A stretch of 64,000 nt of DNA from Comamonas thiooxydans (GCF_002157685.2 NZ_AP026738.1:1488001-1552000); one strand, 5' to 3'; positions 8,307-18,121 are shown, numbered from the stretch's first letter. A program made the numbers and translations. The notes: generated from the letters alone by a model not told the origin.

Positions 8307-10466
8307 ATGACAACGGAAATCATTCGCTACGCCGTAGACGGGGACGGCATTGCCACGCTGACGCTGGATTACCCCGGCAAGACCATGAATGTGATCGACC
8401 AGGCTTTCATGGACAGCCTGGAAGCCTGTATCGCACGCATGCACGGCGACGACCGGGTGCGCGGCGGCATCATCACCTCGGGCAAGGACAGCTTTGTCGC
8501 GGGGGCCGACCTGATGGGCATGGAAGCCAATATCGACGCCATGGCGGACATGCCCATCGAGGAACTGTTCGCCTCCTGCGCATCGCTGTCCAGGCTGCTG
8601 CGCAAACTGGAGACCCTGGGCAAGCCGCTGGTGGCAGCCATCAACGGCATGGCACTGGGCGGCGGCTATGAAATCTGCCTGGCCTGTCACCACCGCATTG
8701 CCGTCGATGCCCCCACGGTTCTGGTCGGCCTGCCCGAGGCGCAAGTGGGCTTGCTGCCCGGCGCCGGCGGCACCCAGCGCCTGCCGCGCATGATCGGCAT
8801 TCTGGCCGCCATGCCTTTTCTGATGGAGGGCAAGCAGCTGCAGGCCGTGAAGGCCAGGGAGGCCGGTCTGGTGGACGAGGTGGTGGCTCCCGAGCAGCTG
8901 CTCGGCGCTGCCAAGGCCTGGCTGCTGGCCAGCCCCACGGCAGTGCAGCCCTGGGATGTGAAAGGCTTTCGCATCCCCGGTGGCGGCCCGCTGGATTCGC
9001 GCGTGGCCCCGGCCTTCGTGGTGGGTAATACCCTGCTGCAGGCCAAGACCTTTCACAATATGCCGGCGCCGCTGTGCATTCAAAGCTGCATCTACGAAGG
9101 TTGCCAGCTGCCCATCGACAAGGGCCTGCGCATCGAGAGCAAATACATGGCCACGCTGTCGCGCAGTCCCGTGGCGCGCGGCATGATTCGCACGCTCTTC
9201 GTCAACAAGACCAAGGCCGAGAAAGGCATGCACCGGCCTGCAGGTTTTGAGCCCTTCCAATGCCGCAAGCTGGGTCTGATCGGTGCAGGCATGATGGGGG
9301 CGGGCATTGCCTTGGTTGCAGCCCAGCGCGGTATTCAGGTGGTGCTGATAGACCGGGATCAGGCAGCTGCGGACAAGGGCAAGCAGTACTCCGAGAAGAC
9401 GCTGGCCAGGCAGGTGGACAAGGGGCGCCAGAGCCGCGAGAAGGCCGATGCCATCCTCGCGCGCATCACGCCCGGCACCGATTACGAGTTGCTGCGCGAT
9501 GCCGATATGGTGGTCGAAGCCGTGTTCGAAGACCGAGCCATCAAGGCGGAAGTGACCCGCAAGCTGGACGCCGTGCTGCCGCCTGGCTGCGTGCTGGCCA
9601 GCAACACCTCGGCCCTGCCCATCAGCCTGCTGGCGCAGGCGAGCGACAGGCCCGATCGCTTCATCGGTCTGCATTTCTTCTCGCCGGCCGACAAGATGCC
9701 GCTGGTGGAAGTCATTCGCGGCAAGCTGACATCGGATGCCACGCTGGCGCAGGCACTGGATTTTGTGGCCCAGCTCAAGAAGACACCCATTGTCGTCAAC
9801 GACAAGCGCGGCTTTTTCACCAGCCGCTTCATCGGCGCGTTTGTGGATGATGCCATCGGCATGGTGGCAGAAGGCATTGCCCCGGCATTGATAGAGAACT
9901 GTGCCAGGCATGCGGGCATGCCCGTGGGGCCGCTGGCGATTACCGACGAGCTGTCGATTGATCTGTCCAAGCACGCGGGCGAAGCCCAGGCCAAGGAGTT
10001 CCCCGGGGAATACAAGCCCGGTCGCTCCGTGCCGGTGATCGGCAAGCTGTTCGAGCTGGGCCGCCTGGGCCGCAAGGCGGGCAAGGGCTTCTATGACTAC
10101 GATGAAAGCGGCAAGCGCATCTGGCCGGGCCTGGCCGAGCATTACCCGCTAAAAGACCTGCAGCCCAGCGCGCACGACCTCAAGCAGCGCATTCTCTATG
10201 TGCAGGCCGTCGAAGGAGCGCGTGCCATGGAGGAGGGCGTGCTGCTGGCGCCGGCCGACGGCGACATCGGCTCGATTCTGGGAGTGGGCTTTCCCGCCTA
10301 TACCGGCGGCCCCTTCTGCTTTATCGACGGCATAGGTCTGCCGCAGTTCGTGGCCGAGGCCGACCGTCTGGCAGATCTGTTTGGCGAGCAACTGCGCCCG
10401 CCTCAGCTGCTGCGCGATATGGCGGCCAAGGGCCAGACCTTCTACGGCAAGAGCGCAAGAGCCTGA
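8307..10466 (+). CDS. Bifunctional enoyl-CoA hydratase / 3-hydroxyacyl-CoA dehydrogenase (FadB/FadJ type)
   Basis: A 719-residue two-domain beta-oxidation enzyme. ATG 8307 is used because it is the first in-frame start outside the preceding gene. Residues 1-280 are an enoyl-CoA hydratase/isomerase domain with the oxyanion loop SFVAGADL, GMALGGGYE and the two-glutamate region GLPEAQVGLLPGAGGTQRLPR. The NAD-binding 3-hydroxyacyl-CoA dehydrogenase domain starts near residue 315 (LGLIGAGMMGAGIA), with HFFSPADKMPLVEV following. The C-terminal helical domain holds the NGPF-like GGPFCFIDGIG. It acts with the thiolase upstream. Both catalytic halves look intact. Confidence 0.93.
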   Translation: MTTEIIRYAVDGDGIATLTLDYPGKTMNVIDQAFMDSLEACIARMHGDDRVRGGIITSGKDSFVAGADLMGMEANIDAMADMPIEELFASCASLSRLLRKLETLGKPLVAAINGMALGGGYEICLACHHRIAVDAPTVLVGLPEAQVGLLPGAGGTQRLPRMIGILAAMPFLMEGKQLQAVKAREAGLVDEVVAPEQLLGAAKAWLLASPTAVQPWDVKGFRIPGGGPLDSRVAPAFVVGNTLLQAKTFHNMPAPLCIQSCIYEGCQLPIDKGLRIESKYMATLSRSPVARGMIRTLFVNKTKAEKGMHRPAGFEPFQCRKLGLIGAGMMGAGIALVAAQRGIQVVLIDRDQAAADKGKQYSEKTLARQVDKGRQSREKADAILARITPGTDYELLRDADMVVEAVFEDRAIKAEVTRKLDAVLPPGCVLASNTSALPISLLAQASDRPDRFIGLHFFSPADKMPLVEVIRGKLTSDATLAQALDFVAQLKKTPIVVNDKRGFFTSRFIGAFVDDAIGMVAEGIAPALIENCARHAGMPVGPLAITDELSIDLSKHAGEAQAKEFPGEYKPGRSVPVIGKLFELGRLGRKAGKGFYDYDESGKRIWPGLAEHYPLKDLQPSAHDLKQRILYVQAVEGARAMEEGVLLAPADGDIGSILGVGFPAYTGGPFCFIDGIGLPQFVAEADRLADLFGEQLRPPQLLRDMAAKGQTFYGKSARA

Positions 10467-10488
10467 CAGGAGCACAAACGTGCCGCTA

Positions 10489-10510
10489 GGGGCGGGCCAG
10501 GGCTCGCCCC
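10489..10510 (+). other. Intercistronic hairpin without a T-run
   Basis: GGGGCGGGC and GCTCGCCCC pair over 9 bp with a 4-nt loop between the FadB-like gene and the GMC oxidoreductase gene. No T-run follows, so it is more likely an mRNA stabiliser or processing site than a terminator. Confidence 0.5.
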
Positions 10511-10554
10511 ATGTGCAGACACTCATCCGATAAATACATCAATGGAGACAAGCC

Positions 10555-12261
10555 ATGGATGAAGTCTTCGATTACATCGTCATAGGCGCGGGCTCGGCGG
10601 GCGGCACACTGGCTGCGCGGCTGAGCGAGAACCGGCAGCACAAGGTCCTGCTGCTCGAAGGCGGCGCAAGCCACAAGGATTTGCTGGTCTCCATGCCTTC
10701 TGGCTGGGGCCAGATGATCAACAGCTCCCGTTATTCCTGGGGGCACGAGACAGAGCCCGAGCAGTACGCAGCCAAGCGCCGCATCAGCCTGCCGCGAGGC
10801 AAGCGCCTGGGGGGCTCATCCTCCATCAACGGCATGATTTATGTGCGCGGCGATCGCGCGGACTTCGATAGCTGGGCTGAGCAAGGGGCAGTGGGCTGGA
10901 GCTATGACGAGTTGCTGCCCTACTTTGTGCGCACAGAAGACCAGCAGCGCAGCGAACAAGAATTCACCCGGCCCTGGCATGGGCGCGGCGGGCCGCTGAC
11001 GGCCAACAATCTGCACAACCCCCATCCGGTATCGCTGGCCATGGTGCAGGCCGCCATTCAAGCCGGGATGCCCGCATGCAAGGATTTCAACAACGGCCAT
11101 CCCGACGGGGCAGGGCTGTTTCAGGTCAATCTCAAGAATGGTCAGCGCTCGTCGGTGGCCAAAAACGCCATCGAGCCCGCCATGCAGCGGCGCAATCTGG
11201 ATGTGCGCATGCAGGTGCTGGTCACCCGCATAGGTCTGGATGGGCTGCGCGCCAGCACGGTGCACTGGAAGGACAAGGCCGGCGCAAGCCACGCCGCCCG
11301 CGCCAGCAAGGAAGTCCTGCTGTGTGCAGGGGCTCTGCAGTCGCCCCAGTTGCTGATGCTCTCGGGCATCGGCCCGGCAACGCACCTGCAGGAGATGGGG
11401 ATCGAGGTCAAGGTGGATCTGCCCGGGGTGGGTGCCAATCTGCAGGACCATGCGATTGTCCCCATGTCCTGGCGCATGAAGGCCGGAACGCCCAGCCTCA
11501 ACCGCTCGCTGCGCGGCCTGGGGATTGGCGCTTCGCTCATTCAGTACCTGTTGACCAGGCAGGGAGCCATGGCCATGCCGGCTTCGGAGTTTGCCGCATG
11601 GTTCCGCAGTGACTCCAGCCTGCCCTACAACGACATCCAGATTCACGGCCTGCCCGTGACCGGCGATATCGAGGGCTATATGCAGGGCGGAAAGAACTAC
11701 CGCACCGAGGCTTTCCCCGGCATGACGATGGCGCCCTATCAGGTGCGGCCCTATTCACGCGGCCAGCTCAGGCTCAGGAGCAGCAAGCCCGAGGAGCTGG
11801 CCAGCATTCGCATGAACTTTCTGCACGACGAGCGTGACCGCAAGGCACTGCTCCATGGAGTACGCATGGCCAGCAGGATTGCCCGCCAGCCCGCGCTGGC
11901 CGGCCTGATCGAAACGCAGACGCGCCCGGCACCTGGCCTGCAAAGCGACGAGGAGCTGCTGGACTGGATCTCCATGTACCTGGGCTCGGGCCATCACGCC
12001 AGCGGCAGCTGCCGCATGGGCCATGTAGCCGATCCGCGAAGCGTGGTCACGCCCGACCTCCGGGTCAAGGGCGTGCAGGGTCTGCGCGTGATCGATGCCT
12101 CGGTCATGCCGCATCTGGTGTCGGGCAATACGAATGCGGCATCGGTGGTGATTGGCGACAAGGGCGCGGATCTGGTGCTGGGCCTGGCACCGCCAGCTGC
12201 AAGGCAGTGGAATGTGGCTGCTGTGCTACCGGATGTCGCGGGTGTCGCTGCCGTGGTTTGA
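10555..12261 (+). CDS. GMC-family FAD-dependent oxidoreductase (alcohol/choline dehydrogenase type)
   Basis: A 568-residue glucose-methanol-choline oxidoreductase. It shows the FAD dinucleotide motif YIVIGAGSAGGTLAARL at the N-terminus, the GMC signature 1 region RGKRLGGSSSINGMIYVRG, signature 2 GALQSPQLLMLSGIGP, and the C-terminal active-site histidine region HHASGSCRMG with the second site in SGNTNAASVVIGDKGAD. No signal peptide is seen, so it acts in the cytoplasm, probably passing electrons to a membrane acceptor. It oxidises an alcohol to an aldehyde or ketone; a steroid or side-chain alcohol is a reasonable guess from its neighbours. The last 25 residues (APPAARQWNVAAVLP and on) lie beyond the usual family end. 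Confidence 0.88.
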   Translation: MDEVFDYIVIGAGSAGGTLAARLSENRQHKVLLLEGGASHKDLLVSMPSGWGQMINSSRYSWGHETEPEQYAAKRRISLPRGKRLGGSSSINGMIYVRGDRADFDSWAEQGAVGWSYDELLPYFVRTEDQQRSEQEFTRPWHGRGGPLTANNLHNPHPVSLAMVQAAIQAGMPACKDFNNGHPDGAGLFQVNLKNGQRSSVAKNAIEPAMQRRNLDVRMQVLVTRIGLDGLRASTVHWKDKAGASHAARASKEVLLCAGALQSPQLLMLSGIGPATHLQEMGIEVKVDLPGVGANLQDHAIVPMSWRMKAGTPSLNRSLRGLGIGASLIQYLLTRQGAMAMPASEFAAWFRSDSSLPYNDIQIHGLPVTGDIEGYMQGGKNYRTEAFPGMTMAPYQVRPYSRGQLRLRSSKPEELASIRMNFLHDERDRKALLHGVRMASRIARQPALAGLIETQTRPAPGLQSDEELLDWISMYLGSGHHASGSCRMGHVADPRSVVTPDLRVKGVQGLRVIDASVMPHLVSGNTNAASVVIGDKGADLVLGLAPPAARQWNVAAVLPDVAGVAAVV

Positions 12262-12290
12262 GCTTTGGAAGAATGGGTGGAGACAAAAAG

Positions 12291-14702
12291 ATGAACTTCG
12301 ATTTCAGTGACGACCAGAACGCATTGCGCAACGAAATACGAAAATTCCTGACCAGGGAATCGCCGCTGACGCAGGCGCGTGCCTTGCTCGAGGGCGAGGG
12401 TCACCATGCCCAGGACGTATGGAGCGGCATGGCCCAGCTGGGTGTGACCAGCCTGATGCTGCCGGAGGACTGTGGCGGTATCGGCCTCGGTGCCATGGAA
12501 ATGTGCGTGGTGGCCGAGGAAGTGGGCCGCCAGCTCAGTCCCGTGCCTCTGGCATCGACCATGTATCTGGCGGTGCAGGCCGTCCTGCTATCCACACAGG
12601 ATCAGTCTGCGCAACGCCGGCAATGGTTGCTGCCGGTTTCGGGCGGAAGCATTGGCTGCCTGGCAGCGCCGACGGACGGGCAGAATCAGCCATCCGGTCT
12701 GCCTCTGTTTGACGGCAAGACCTTGAAGGGAGAGTGTCCTCTGGTGGCCGATGGCATGGCCGCGCAATGGGGTGTGGCGCTGGCGCGCAATGCGACGGGG
12801 GCGGATGTGCTGGTGGCCTTCAGATGTGATGGCTCGGTGCAGCGCAGGAAGCTCAAGACGCTGGATCCTTCCAAGCCCTATGCCTTGTTGCGCTTTGACG
12901 GCACGGCGGCCGAGCAACTTGACGGAGCCAGTAGCGCAGCCCAGGTGCTGGCACGCGTGCGCCATCGTGCTGCCGTGATGCTGGCCTTCGAACAGCTGGG
13001 AGCGGCCGACGCTGCGTTGGAGATGGCCTGCAGCTACGCCAGGGAGCGCAAGGCCTTTGGCCGGCTCATTGGGTCCTATCAGGGCATCAAGCACAAGCTG
13101 GCCAATCTCTACACCAACAACCAGCTGACCCGTGCGCATTGCTACTACGGAGCCTGGGCGCTGACGGCAGACATGAATCTGGCTGATGGTGCGCCCGAGC
13201 TGCCCGGCGCAGCCGCGGCAGCACGCGTGAGCAGCACCCAGGCGCTGTCGGACGCTGCACAGGAAAACCTGCACACCCACGGCGGCATGGGCTATACATG
13301 GGAGATGGATTGCCATCTGTTCTACCGCCGTGCGCGCCAGCAGGCCGTGGAGCTGGGCAGTATCCACGCCTGGCGCGAACAGGTGGCTGCCGAGTTGCAA
13401 AAGCGGTTGCTTGCTCCTGCGAAAGAGACGATTGTGCAGAGCTCGGCCGCAGCCGACCGCCAGTCCATGGACTTTGGGGACACGCCCGAAGAAGCCGCCT
13501 TCCGCGCCGAATGCCGCGCCTGGCTGCAAGCCAATGCCGATCCCAAGGCAAGTGCCGACGACTACTTTGGTCGTGACATGACTGCCGAGCAGCGCATGGA
13601 GGCAGCCCGGGTCTGGCAGGGCAAGAAGGCTGCAGCGGGTTTTGGTGCGATTACCTGGCCCAAGGTGCTGGGTGGTCGTGGCGGAACGCCCATGCAAGAG
13701 TTGATCTGGCGTCAGGAAGAGGGCAAGGTCAAAGTGCCCACGGGCATGTTCAACGTCAGCCTGGGCATGGTGTTGCCATCGGTGATGGCGCACGCCAGCG
13801 CCGAAGTGCTGGGCAAGCATGTGGCTCCGGCCCTGGGTGGAAAAAACCTCTGGTGCCAGTTGCTGAGCGAGCCGGGTGCCGGCTCCGATCTGGGCATGGT
13901 GCGCACACGTGCCGAGCGTGCGACCGATGGCCGTGAAGGCTGGATCCTCAACGGCCAGAAGGTCTGGACCTCTCTCGCACAGTTTGCCCAGTTTGGTCTG
14001 GTGCTGGCAAGGACCAATCCGCAGGCGAGCAAGTTTGAGGGGCTGACCACTTTCTTCCTCGATATGCGGTCGCCCGGCATTACCGTGCGCCCGATTCGTC
14101 AGGCAGGGGGCGAGTCCGAGTTCAACGAAGTCTTCTTCGAGGACGTGTTCGTGCCCGATAGTCAGATGGTGGGCAAGCTGGGCGGTGGCTGGAAGGTCAC
14201 GTTGACAGGCTTGATGGCAGAACGCCTGGCCATTGGCGGCGTGATGCCCGCCGAGCTGTGGCGCACCACGGCTGGCCTGCTGGCCGATCATCGATTTGAC
14301 GGCAGGCCTGCGCTGCAGGACGGTCGCCTACGCGAGCGCTGGGCCGACCTCTATCTGAAGGAGCAGGCGCTATGGCTGCTGCAGTGCCGCGCGCTGACGG
14401 CGCTGAGCAAGGGCCGCCAGCCCGGCCCCGAAATGAGCGGCGCCAAGAACGTGGCCGCTGCCGCGCTGCAGTCCTTCAGCTACTTCGCTATCGACTTGCT
14501 TGGCGAGCGCGGCGTGCTGGCCGCCAGCGAACTTGGCGAGCGTTTTGCCATGGTGGAGCGCCTGTGGTTCGGCTCTGCCGGCATGCGCATTGCGGGCGGT
14601 ACCGACGAGGTGGTGCTCAACAGCATTGGCGAACGCGTGTTGGGGCTGGCTGCCGAGCCCCGTGCGGACAAGGATCTGCCCTTCTGCGAACTGCTTGCCT
14701 AG
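12291..14702 (+). CDS. Tandem-fused acyl-CoA dehydrogenase (two ACAD units in one chain)
   Basis: An 803-residue protein, twice the usual ACAD length. GGAGACAAAAAG precedes ATG 12291. Residues 1 to about 380 form one ACAD unit of the shorter, less conserved type (ending HGGMGYTWEMDCHLFYRRA); a linker of about 15 residues rich in Ala and Ser leads to a second ACAD unit from about residue 392 with the FAD-binding segments LLSEPGAGSDLG and GQKVWTSLAQFAQF and the C-terminal GGTDEVVLNSIGERVLG. In actinobacterial steroid catabolism side-chain ACADs are alpha2beta2 heterotetramers of two such unlike subunits encoded by adjacent genes; here the pair appears joined in beta-alpha order. It should dehydrogenate a steroid side-chain acyl-CoA, perhaps the C24 (C5 side chain) step. 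Confidence 0.88.
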   Translation: MNFDFSDDQNALRNEIRKFLTRESPLTQARALLEGEGHHAQDVWSGMAQLGVTSLMLPEDCGGIGLGAMEMCVVAEEVGRQLSPVPLASTMYLAVQAVLLSTQDQSAQRRQWLLPVSGGSIGCLAAPTDGQNQPSGLPLFDGKTLKGECPLVADGMAAQWGVALARNATGADVLVAFRCDGSVQRRKLKTLDPSKPYALLRFDGTAAEQLDGASSAAQVLARVRHRAAVMLAFEQLGAADAALEMACSYARERKAFGRLIGSYQGIKHKLANLYTNNQLTRAHCYYGAWALTADMNLADGAPELPGAAAAARVSSTQALSDAAQENLHTHGGMGYTWEMDCHLFYRRARQQAVELGSIHAWREQVAAELQKRLLAPAKETIVQSSAAADRQSMDFGDTPEEAAFRAECRAWLQANADPKASADDYFGRDMTAEQRMEAARVWQGKKAAAGFGAITWPKVLGGRGGTPMQELIWRQEEGKVKVPTGMFNVSLGMVLPSVMAHASAEVLGKHVAPALGGKNLWCQLLSEPGAGSDLGMVRTRAERATDGREGWILNGQKVWTSLAQFAQFGLVLARTNPQASKFEGLTTFFLDMRSPGITVRPIRQAGGESEFNEVFFEDVFVPDSQMVGKLGGGWKVTLTGLMAERLAIGGVMPAELWRTTAGLLADHRFDGRPALQDGRLRERWADLYLKEQALWLLQCRALTALSKGRQPGPEMSGAKNVAAAALQSFSYFAIDLLGERGVLAASELGERFAMVERLWFGSAGMRIAGGTDEVVLNSIGERVLGLAAEPRADKDLPFCELLA

Positions 14703-14710
14703 TGACTTGG

Positions 14711-14742
14711 CGCGGCACACCGCAATGTGCCGCGTCCTTTTT
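14711..14742 (+). terminator. Rho-independent terminator after the fused ACAD gene
   Basis: A perfect 9-bp stem CGCGGCACA/TGTGCCGCG (14711-14719, 14726-14734) with a 6-nt loop is followed by TCCTTTTT. Confidence 0.85.
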
Positions 14743-14805
14743 ACTGGGCATACAAGCCTCCATTCAATCCACGTGGCGGAGATCACGTTTTTCAGGAGAC
14801 AGGAA

Positions 14806-16164
14806 ATGAGTGCATCTGCTGTGGCCCGTGTGCCGCAAGCCGCTTCGGCCAGGGTGATGCCGGTCAGCAATGTGACGGGCTGGCGTCGTCACTATCTGCT
14901 GCTGGTGCTGTTGCTCGTCTATGGCGTGAGCATGATAGACCGTCAGATCATGGGGGTGCTGATTCAGCCCATCAAGCAGGAGATGGGGGTTTCTGACAGT
15001 GCCATGGGCCTGCTCACGGGTCTGGCCTTTGCTCTGTTTTACAGCATTCTGGCCGTACCATTTGGCCGCTTTGCCGACCGTACCAACCGCCGCAACCTGA
15101 TTGCCTGGTGCTGCGCCGGCTGGAGCGTTGCCACGGGTCTTTGCGGTATGGCGGTGGGCTTCTGGAGCCTGACGGCTGCTCGTGTGGGTGTTGCGGTGGG
15201 CGAGGCGGGCAGCACGGCGGCATCGACCACCATGATCGCTGACATCTACCCGCCCGAACAGCGCAGCCGAGCCATGAGCGTGTTCAGCCTGGGACCGCAT
15301 CTGGGGTCGCTGGTGGGCCTGGGCGTGGGAGCCTGGATCGCCCAGCACTACGGTTGGCGCTCGGCCTTCCTGTGGCTGGCCCTGCCGGGCGTGCTGGTGG
15401 CCGTGCTGCTGCGCCTGACCTGCCGTGAGCCCGTGCGGGGGGCTCAGGACGGGCGCCCTGCGGCACAGGCCGTTGCCGAGAAATTTGGCGATGTCATGGC
15501 CGCGCTGGCACGCAACAAGGCGTTTGTGGGCCTGGGTCTGGCCAGCATGCTGATGGCGTTCTCGGGCTATGCGATCGGCATGTGGAATACCGCGTTTCTG
15601 GTGCGCTCCCATGGTCTTCAGCTCAAGGATGCGGGCGCCATCATGGGATTTATCGGTGGGCCGGGGGCGATTTTTGGGGCTTTGCTCAGCGGCTGGATTA
15701 CTGATCTGATGGCAAGGAGGGATGTACGCTGGCAGATTGGCGTTCCGGTTCTGGGGACGCTGATTTCGATTCCGCTGGGGCTGGCTTTCTATCTGAATGA
15801 CTCTGCGGGACAGTGGACGCTGGCCGGCCTGCAGATTCCGCATGCGATTGCCTACTACGGCCTGTTCTCCATCTTCTCCAGCTTCTGGGCCGCGCCGGTG
15901 TTTGCTGCGCTGACCAATGTGATTGCCTCCAGCCGTCTGGCGACTTCTCTGTCCATCTACAACCTGCTGCTGACTGCAGTTGGCGGTGGCCTGGGACCTC
16001 TGACGGTGGGTCTGCTCAGTGATGCATTCATCGTTCGGGCGGGCAGTGAATCGCTGCGCTGGGCGCTGGTCTGCATGCTCGCCTTTTATGCGCTGGCGCT
16101 GCTGATCTATGCCTGGACCATCAAGCCCTATGCATCGATGGTGACTACGAAAAAGATCGCTTGA
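14806..16164 (+). CDS. MFS transporter, spinster-like (first of three paralogues)
   Basis: A 452-residue major facilitator protein with about 12 membrane helices. ATG 14806 is preceded by AGGAGACAGGAA. After a cytoplasmic tail of about 30 residues come LLLVLLLVYGVSMIDRQIMGVLIQPIKQEMGVSD and the loop 2-3 motif GRFADRTNRRN, both typical of the Spns/MFS branch. Two other carriers in this window (20788 and 25108 reverse) share the DRQI/V..LL.P.KQEFG block. It is a candidate steroid or bile-acid importer, or an exporter of intermediates; direction and substrate are unknown. Confidence 0.88.
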   Translation: MSASAVARVPQAASARVMPVSNVTGWRRHYLLLVLLLVYGVSMIDRQIMGVLIQPIKQEMGVSDSAMGLLTGLAFALFYSILAVPFGRFADRTNRRNLIAWCCAGWSVATGLCGMAVGFWSLTAARVGVAVGEAGSTAASTTMIADIYPPEQRSRAMSVFSLGPHLGSLVGLGVGAWIAQHYGWRSAFLWLALPGVLVAVLLRLTCREPVRGAQDGRPAAQAVAEKFGDVMAALARNKAFVGLGLASMLMAFSGYAIGMWNTAFLVRSHGLQLKDAGAIMGFIGGPGAIFGALLSGWITDLMARRDVRWQIGVPVLGTLISIPLGLAFYLNDSAGQWTLAGLQIPHAIAYYGLFSIFSSFWAAPVFAALTNVIASSRLATSLSIYNLLLTAVGGGLGPLTVGLLSDAFIVRAGSESLRWALVCMLAFYALALLIYAWTIKPYASMVTTKKIA

Positions 16165-16219
16165 GGCGACCTGGAAACAGACGATGGAGAGAGCTTCCAC
16201 TGAGATTCTGCATTCTTCG

Positions 16220-16255
16220 ACCAAGTCTTGGGAAATGCCTTGGTGGAAGTTTTTT
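16220..16255 (+). terminator. Possible terminator after the MFS gene
   Basis: ACCAAG and CTTGGT (16220-16225, 16239-16244) can pair, with an optional outer CTTCCAC/GTGGAAG pairing (16194-16200, 16243-16249), followed by six T. The inner loop is 13 nt, so this is weaker than the other terminators. Confidence 0.45.
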
Positions 16256-16428
16256 AAGGGTAGGTGCTGTTGGGTGCTGCCTGTCTATCTGCGAGCATGC
16301 TCCCTCGAAACCACAAGGGTCTGCACCAGGTTCAAGCGGACGATGAATGTGGACAGACCGTCGTCGAGCATTGCAGCACCTGCGGGACAAGTGGATTCGT
16401 AAAACGGGAAGACAGACGGAGACAAGAG

Positions 16429-18054
16429 ATGACACGGACCTTCAATCTGGCGGATATTTTTGAGTTGGTGGTGCAAGCTGTGCCGGATCGCATTGCCTTT
16501 GGCTGCGGCAGGCAGAAGCTCAGCTTCAAACAGCTCGATGAGCGAGCCAATCAGCTGGGCAACGCGCTGCGCGCGCGTGGCATAGGACGGGGAGACAACG
16601 TCGGCATCCAGCTCTACAACTGCGCCGAGTATCTGGAGGCCTTTTTCGCCTGCAGCAAGATCGGAGCCGTGCCGGTCAACGTCAACTACCGCTACGTGGC
16701 CGATGAACTTCAGGGGCTGTTCAACAGCCTGGATCTGCGCGGCCTGGTCTATGGCGCGGAGTTCGATGCGTCGGTGCTGGAAGTCATTGCCCTGGTGCCC
16801 ACTTTGCGTCTGGCGCTGCGGGTTGGCGAGGAGCGTCATGGCCTGCCCAGGACAGTGCAACCCTACGAGCGCGTGTTGGCCGAAGGTGGAAAGGAACTCA
16901 CGGACGCCGAGCGCAGCGATGACGATATCTTCATGCTCTGCACCGGCGGCACCACGGGGCTGCCCAAGGGGGTGATGTGGCCGCATAAATCCTTGTTCAT
17001 GGGGGCCTTGGGCGGTGGCGGCTATTACTTCCGCCGGCCTCCCATCGAAAGGCCGGAGGAGCTGCTGCAGCTGGTGCCCAACGGCCCGGCGCTGGCCTAT
17101 CTGGCGGCGGCACCGCTCATGCATGGCGCAGCCATGTGGGCCACCCTGATCAGCCTGTTTTCCGGGCATCCGGTCTATGTGAACGATCGCAAGAACTTTG
17201 ATCCTGTACACATGCTGGACCTGATCGAGCATCACCAGATCAATGTGATGGCCGTGGTTGGCGATGCCATGGCCTTGCCCATCATCCAGACGCTGGAGAG
17301 CAACCCCGGGCGCTGGCCTCTCAAGTCACTGATGATCTTCGGCAATGGCGGTGCCGTGTTCTCGCGCCATCTGCAGGAGCGGCTGCTGGTGCAGCTGCCT
17401 CATCTGGTGCTCAACAACGGCATGGCCAGCTCCGAATCCGGAGTCTTGGGCGGAGGGGAGAAAACGCCCAAGGGCGAAGGCTTTATGCGCATCGCGCCGC
17501 GTCCCGACCTCAGCGTGATCTCCGAAGATCTGCGCATTCTCACGCAGCCAGGGGAGGAAGGCATTCTTTCGCGCCGGGGTCACATGCCCCTGGGCTATTA
17601 CGGAGATCCCAAGAAAACGGCCGAGACCTTTGTGATGGTCGAGGGCAGCCGCTGGGTGTTGACAGGGGACAGGGCTCGCATCGACACCACGGGTGAATAT
17701 GTGGTGCTGGGCCGTGGTTCGCAGTGCATCAACACAGGAGGCGAGAAGGTTTACCCCGAAGAGGTGGAGGAAACCGCGCGCCGCTACCCGCTGGTTCAGG
17801 ATGTGGTGGTCGTGGGCCTTCCTGACGAACGCTGGGGTAGCAAGGTGGTGGCCGTGGTGCAGGTGCAGCAGGGCCACGAGTTCGATCTGCAGGAGTTCGA
17901 AAGGATCTGCCGCAGCAATCTGTCGGGCTACAAGCTGCCGCGCGCCGTGTATCTGGCCACTGAAGTCAAGCGCAGCCCGGCAGGCAAGGCGGATTACCGC
18001 TGGGCCAAGGCCTATGCGGCAGAGCATGAACCGCTGAGCGCCATAGAGGCCTGA
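16429..18054 (+). CDS. Acyl-CoA synthetase (FadD17/FadD19-like, AMP-binding)
   Basis: A 541-residue adenylate-forming ligase that activates a carboxylic acid with ATP and CoA. GGAGACAAGAG precedes ATG 16429; earlier in-frame starts are unsupported. The P-loop is CTGGTTGLPKGVMWPH at about residues 170-185, followed by a TGDRARIDTTGEYVVLGRG hinge and the C-terminal lysine in SPAGKADYRW. The CTGGTTG(L/M)PKGVMW block resembles mycobacterial FadD17/FadD19, ligases for steroid side-chain acids. I infer activation of a bile-acid or cholestenoic side chain. A clear terminator follows; the leader of about 260 nt carries GGACGAT at 16337-16343 but no full operator copy. Confidence 0.9.
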   Translation: MTRTFNLADIFELVVQAVPDRIAFGCGRQKLSFKQLDERANQLGNALRARGIGRGDNVGIQLYNCAEYLEAFFACSKIGAVPVNVNYRYVADELQGLFNSLDLRGLVYGAEFDASVLEVIALVPTLRLALRVGEERHGLPRTVQPYERVLAEGGKELTDAERSDDDIFMLCTGGTTGLPKGVMWPHKSLFMGALGGGGYYFRRPPIERPEELLQLVPNGPALAYLAAAPLMHGAAMWATLISLFSGHPVYVNDRKNFDPVHMLDLIEHHQINVMAVVGDAMALPIIQTLESNPGRWPLKSLMIFGNGGAVFSRHLQERLLVQLPHLVLNNGMASSESGVLGGGEKTPKGEGFMRIAPRPDLSVISEDLRILTQPGEEGILSRRGHMPLGYYGDPKKTAETFVMVEGSRWVLTGDRARIDTTGEYVVLGRGSQCINTGGEKVYPEEVEETARRYPLVQDVVVVGLPDERWGSKVVAVVQVQQGHEFDLQEFERICRSNLSGYKLPRAVYLATEVKRSPAGKADYRWAKAYAAEHEPLSAIEA

Positions 18055-18121
18055 GCCGGAGGAAAGAACAGTTACAGACAGCAGAAAGGATACCCTGTTC
18101 GTCGCGCCTGACGACGGGATT

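Noticed and set aside
7989..10142. A 717-codon open frame on the minus strand, opposite the FadB-like gene
   Set aside because: It is a shadow of GC-rich coding DNA: it is antisense to a well-supported enzyme and shows no family features. The same applies to long antisense frames at 35927-38005, 38241-40061, 48961-51183 and 52526-54385.
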